The position numbers and the translations under genes were made by a program. A model generated the notes under the pieces. That model worked only from the letters and a program-made list of their open reading frames with translations. It was not told the DNA's origin and did no database searches. 64,000 nt of DNA from DALYJJ01 sp031969915 (GTDB lineage Bacteria; Acidobacteriota; Terriglobia; Bryobacterales; Bryobacteraceae), in NCBI GenBank assembly GCA_031969915.1, contig DALYJJ010000009.1, positions 1 to 64,000 on the forward strand. Reading direction: 5' to 3'. How positions within the stretch are numbered: the stretch's first letter is position 1; each line of letters begins with the position of its first letter. Below, in pieces: positions 63,201 through 64,000 of the stretch.

Positions 63201-63764
63201 CTCGCGCTCCAGCCGCTGGATGGCCAGCAGGCCCGCCTTGACGTTGCGCGTGTCCTGGCACGTTTCGAGCAGGAGCACGTCGGCGCCGCCCTCGATCAGT
63301 CCCTTCGCCTGCAAATAGTACCCGTCGCGCATCTGCTCGAACGTCACGCCGCCGGTCACGGTCATGGCCTTGGTCGTCGGCCCCATGGAGCCCGCGACGA
63401 AACGCGGCCGCGCCGTGGTGGCGTACTCGTCCGCCGCCTGCCGCGCCAGTTTCGCGGCCAGCGAATTGACTTCGTGAATCCGCGCCCCGAGATCGAACTC
63501 GTCGAGGGTGACCGTGTGGCCGCCGAAGGTATTCGTCTCGACCATGTCGGCGCCGGCCCGGAAGTACTCGCGGTGAATGTCGAGAATCCACTCCGGCCGC
63601 GTGAAGAGCAGGTTCTCCGAACAGTTCTCGAACTTCGGCCCGCCCCAATCGTCGATGGCCGGATTGCGCTGCTGCAGCATGGTACCCATGGCTCCATCCA
63701 GCACCAGGATGCGGCTGCGCAATGCGTCTTCTAAGGCTTGTCGGCGAAGCTTGGGATCTTGCAT
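60186..63764 (-). CDS. metH: cobalamin-dependent methionine synthase
   Basis: This protein of about 1192 residues contains all four modules. The homocysteine domain has zinc Cys in GGCCGTTPAHI, and the pterin-binding domain carries GERTNVIGSRLFKNLI. The cobalamin cap and binding domains have DVHDIGKNLV (lower-ligand His), and the activation domain ends in EASVSALVFHHPDCAYF. It transfers methyl from methyltetrahydrofolate to homocysteine. ATG 63764 is preferred over an in-frame GTG at 63794. The upstream gap to argG (66 bases) is too short for a cobalamin riboswitch. Confidence 0.95.
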   Translation of the reverse strand: MQDPKLRRQALEDALRSRILVLDGAMGTMLQQRNPAIDDWGGPKFENCSENLLFTRPEWILDIHREYFRAGADMVETNTFGGHTVTLDEFDLGARIHEVNSLAAKLARQAADEYATTARPRFVAGSMGPTTKAMTVTGGVTFEQMRDGYYLQAKGLIEGGADVLLLETCQDTRNVKAGLLAIQRLERELGSKIPVIVSGTIEPMGTMLAGQTADALYASIAHMDLLAVGLNCATGPEFMTDHIRTIHEMAATRVSCYPNAGLPNVEGKYEETPASLAAQLEKFVDHGWLNIVGGCCGTTPAHIAAIAQMVDGKAPRAKREGRHRSWYSGIELIEADDSNRPLIVGERTNVIGSRLFKNLIAGEQWEEASEIARRQVRNGAHIVDVCLQSSDRDEMNDIPPFYDRLIRKIKAPVMIDTTDPKAVELSLTYCQGKAIINSINLEDGEEKFEKICPIAKAYGAALVVGTIDEDPVQAQAFTRERKLAVAQRSVALLTAKYGIAPEDIVIDPLVFPCATGDENYIGGAVETVEAVRLIKEQIPHVKTVLGVSNISFGLPPAAREIVNSVFLYYTTKAGLDLAIVNAEKLERFASIPVDERRLAEALLFNTPPAEVPEGHPAEELLKTAPEDWRQQSREQKIAVNQFHIAAIAEHFRGAGARVKAKKEDLPLDQRLSNYIIEGTKDGLVPDLDLKLKEAAPLEIINGPLMAGMTEVGRLFNNNELIVAEVLQSAEAMKAAVSHLEQFMEKADTAARGKVLLATVKGDVHDIGKNLVEIIFSNNGYQVINLGIKVPPEELIKAFDEHKPDAIGLSGLLVKSAQQMVITGADLKDHGIHVPLMVGGAALSERFTNTKIGPAYGAPTFYAKDAMTGLRLLNEMMDPDLREAVLASHVFRDEAPAPTASADSEGAALGTARSPKVRGAIAIPEAPYLDRKVRDVPHLAEVWSYINPFMLYGRHMGFKGHFEKLLAERDPKALELFHDMEEVKRDAAKWMRVRAVWRYFEAEREANRIHLFEPGGATPAMTWSFGRQAKSDGLCLSDYVLDPLDGRRDHICLFVTTAGEGVREHSTAAKDKGEFFKAHAIQALAIETAEGCAEWLHRRIREDWGFPDSPTMTMQERFTSRYRGKRYSFGYPACPNLDDQQGLWQLLRPEEIGVQLTEGMMMEPEASVSALVFHHPDCAYFTAAEDAEPVAAS

Positions 63765-63830
63765 GGGAAGGTGTTCTTTCAGTTTACCAGTCACCCCCGC
63801 GCATTCCTGTTACCTTGAAGAGTTACTCCG

Positions 63831-64000
63831 ATGAGCAAGATCCTCCAATCCCTTCCGATCGGCGAGAAAGTGGGCATCGCCTTCTCCGGCGGCCTCGATA
63901 CCAGCGCCGCCATCTATTGGATGCGCCAGAAGGGCGCCGTTCCGTACTGCTATACCGCCCATCTCGGCCAACCCGACGAGACCGATTACGACGACATACC
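63831..64000 (+). CDS. argG: argininosuccinate synthase, 3' partial
   Basis: The first 56 codons match the long E. coli-type ArgG: KVGIAFSGGLDTSAAIYWM (PP-loop SGGLDTS), then VPYCYTAHLGQPDETDYDD. The gene runs off the window end. It is divergent from metH. The enzyme joins citrulline and aspartate in arginine synthesis. Confidence 0.92.
   Translation, partial: MSKILQSLPIGEKVGIAFSGGLDTSAAIYWMRQKGAVPYCYTAHLGQPDETDYDDI

Noticed and set aside
63765..63830. Cobalamin or SAM riboswitch upstream of metH
   Set aside because: Only 66 bases separate metH from divergent argG, too short for either riboswitch.

Overview
The window looks like a high-GC chromosome fragment from an acidobacterium, most likely the Solibacteres/Bryobacterales group. 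The evidence is a set of families typical of that lineage: a VWFA-related Acidobacterial-domain protein, a long MacB/FtsX-type permease (ADOP type) paired with a PadR regulator, two Oar-like TonB-dependent receptors with N-terminal carboxypeptidase-regulatory domains, and a Ser/Thr kinase fused to a TolB-like propeller. Two runs of exactly ten N (inside tolQ and dnaX) show that it is a draft or metagenome assembly.

Layout: 0-4.2 kb holds a frameshifted PQQ-type propeller gene, an outer-membrane porin and, divergent from the porin, the nrfHA nitrite-ammonification genes; a perfect 20-bp palindrome lies between porin and nrfH. 4.2-7.8 kb: VWFA protein, a hypothetical, infC and a small coiled-coil gene. 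7.8-18.9 kb (minus strand): ADOP permease/PadR with a tandem operator, two Oar-like receptors and a CDF-like transporter, with two clear terminators. 19-25 kb: aminotransferase, amidase with a tiny Tat-signal partner, fused aroDE, deoC. 25-29.2 kb: a complete tolQ-tolR-tolA-like-tolB-pal cluster followed by cpoB. 29.3-37 kb: recN, a triheme cytochrome, a coupled pair containing a DUF4123 (type VI effector-chaperone-like) gene, EamA exporter, hydrolase, receiver/HATPase regulator, PqaA-like protein. 37.4-38.7 kb is a compositionally odd, largely non-coding island. 38.7-51.4 kb: Ycf48-like protein, GAF protein, bactofilin, methyltransferase-like protein, three glycosyltransferases, lysS, LolC/E-like permease, protein kinase, YggX. 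51.4-57.6 kb (minus strand): SRP RNA, dnaX, ybaB, recR, a radical SAM gene, a histidine kinase and an ATP-grasp gene. 57.6-64 kb: carbonic anhydrase with SulP transporter, metH, and the start of argG.

The most notable observation is in the recR operon. The radical SAM reading frame appears to stop after ...EPWYC, but the stop is an in-frame UGA followed by codons for Ala-Glu-Pro and a short tail, and by a perfect 7-bp hairpin with an AGGUC loop like the E. coli fdhF SECIS. This matches the CUAEP-tail radical SAM family and is best read as a selenoprotein. Other points of interest are the orphan DUF4123 pair, the all-CxxCH NrfA, the palindrome at nrfHA, the non-coding island at 37.9-38.7 kb, and the coupled aroDE / Tat peptide / amidase genes.
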